A stretch of 64,000 bases of DNA from Membranipora membranacea (lineage: Eukaryota; Bryozoa; Gymnolaemata; Cheilostomatida; Membraniporidae). This document shows, one piece after another, positions 62,611 to 64,000 of the stretch (position 1 is its first letter; each line of letters begins with the position of its first letter). Location of the stretch: the NCBI GenBank assembly GCA_914767715.1, contig OU612068.1:6262001-6326000 (forward strand), written 5' to 3'. Position numbers and translations under genes: made by a program. A model generated the notes under the pieces. The model saw nothing but the letters and a program-made list of their open reading frames with translations, was not told the origin of the DNA and ran no database searches.

Positions 62611-64000
62611 CTGAAACACACATATATAAATGTGCTCTGAGCCTTTTCTTAAAAACACAAGATGGCTGGCCGATGATTTATTATAGACAACAATATTTCC
62701 TTTAAAATCACTGTTCGTAATCTCTAGGTTCTGGTCTCTGGTTCTAGAATCGGCTTGCACAACCAACAAAGGAGGGTGCGACTTAGAAACTGAAATGTGT
62801 TGTAAAGAAGAACAGAAACTTTAAATTCTGATTCTGATTCTAGTAAGCCAACCAGAAACAAAAACACCATATCAAAATTTAAAAAGGTAGAAATTTAGCA
62901 TCTTTTTCAGGTTTGTGCAACTCCAATGTCCACGAAGAGTTGCATGGCATGACTGCAGATTTGTGGTACCATGCTGAAATTGATCAATTCAGAAATACTG
63001 ACCAACATTAGAGGTTATACATTGTGTGGCACTATATTTTTAAATAGTCTATAACTTATTATATTATTTATTGTGGCTTACAAACCCTGCTATATTATTG
63101 TCTATCAATGCGTCAATGAATATCTAACCTACTATCAACAAGAGTCGTTATCTCAGAAAACACGAGTAAATTTTATTGAATAGTTTGTACCTAAAGATTT
63201 TGCCAATGCCCAAAGTATTCTAAAAACCTTTTTGGGACCAATGTACGAACCATAAAAACGAGGTAAATTACTTGCTGTAAAACCTCGGATGTTTATTCCT
63301 TTAAAACACAGGGCCACTTGATATAGTAAAACTGAGAGAATGTCATAGCTGCCCTGGTCTGCCAGCCAAAATATCCTTTTGCAAGTTATCACGACAGTGT
63401 TTTTTAACGATTACAGTTTTGTGGCATATGTGTCTACAAATCAGAACTTTTCGCAGATGGTAAAACTTTGTCATCATGATAGTACACTGGGAGCACACCT
63501 AAAACTATCCTAACACAGTTATCATAGATAGATTGGAAAACAAGTCCCTCCTAGATTCACATAGTAGGATTACTTTTAAATTGACTTTTTGTGAAAACAA
63601 ATTCTCCCCAACAAAGCTGTTCAATGCCTCTCAATCGATAACAGCAACTATCGGTCTCTATATCACAAGGGAAACTAGACTATGGTGATCATAAAAGTGA
63701 GTCTAAGCGATTAGAATGTAAAGAGAAAAGTGAGACGGCAGACAAACAAAGGAAAGAAGAAGCAGTGAGAAGCTGAGAAAATCAGAGGAAAAGTGCAGGT
63801 CCATGTACGGGGCTGTCTCCCCTCTACATTTGGCAATCAACAAATCAGAGTTCATCCGTTTTGCAATCAGCCAATCAGAGAGTTGGCATATCTCAATATT
63901 AGGGAGTTCTAGGGATTCCCACCAGTATTGAGATAGCACCTCAACATTGACTTGCGCTCTTCCGTGATGGTAAAGCAACAGAATGATGGTAGTTGATAAA
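62611..64000. other. Probable intron upstream of first visible giant-gene exon
   Basis: No exon with a matching phase-1 donor was found on the minus strand, and nothing coding is supported on the plus strand. The 91-residue minus-strand frame at 63703-63978 lacks a usable donor in phase. Confidence 0.45.

Noticed and set aside
63703-63978. First exon of the giant gene
   Set aside because: No donor in the needed phase 1 and no signal or composition linking it to the next exon.

Overview
The window is animal nuclear DNA. It is AT-rich, genes are split into many short GT-AG exons (30 to 400 bases) by introns of a few hundred bases, and non-LTR and DNA-transposon remnants, MITEs and microsatellites are frequent. 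Gene content (rhodopsin-type GPCR, caspase, CD225/IFITM-like protein, betaine-homocysteine methyltransferase family, EGF/TNFR-type ectodomains) points to a marine-invertebrate-grade metazoan. I cannot place the phylum from the sequence alone. All gene models below were joined by hand from splice signals and reading phase.

Left third (1-27.4 kb): a tandem array. Positions 1-5443 and 18525-22975 are two near-identical copies of one segment that starts inside a caspase gene and runs through its 3' flank. In copy B the caspase gene is complete (11506-19164). It encodes one predicted 578-residue protein with leucine-rich repeats followed by a full caspase p20/p10 domain that keeps the catalytic His and Cys and both Asp-pocket Arg residues. 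Copy A shows only the last exon, which carries a 4-base deletion. Downstream of copy B is a three-exon class A GPCR (24823-27422). Downstream of copy A only an 84-base GPCR remnant remains. A broken fibronectin type II exon, a reverse-transcriptase fragment and several transposons lie between the two copies.

Middle (27.4-41.8 kb): a four-exon CD225/IFITM-like membrane protein on the minus strand (29969-32801) and a ten-exon BHMT-family enzyme on the plus strand (34212-39241), with an 825-base hAT-like element and a minisatellite downstream.

Right third (41.8-64 kb): one very large minus-strand gene of at least 35 exons (41794-62610, N terminus probably beyond the right edge). It encodes about 1,830 visible residues: a disordered cytoplasmic N-terminal region, a membrane anchor, a large EGF/Cys-rich/beta-rich ectodomain, then a multi-pass membrane portion with long helical loops and an acidic tail. 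I do not recognise the family.

The two items most worth following are the LRR-caspase fusion, which looks like a sensor and executioner in one polypeptide, and the giant orphan membrane protein. No operon-like organisation is expected or seen; the genes are independent apart from the tandem duplication.
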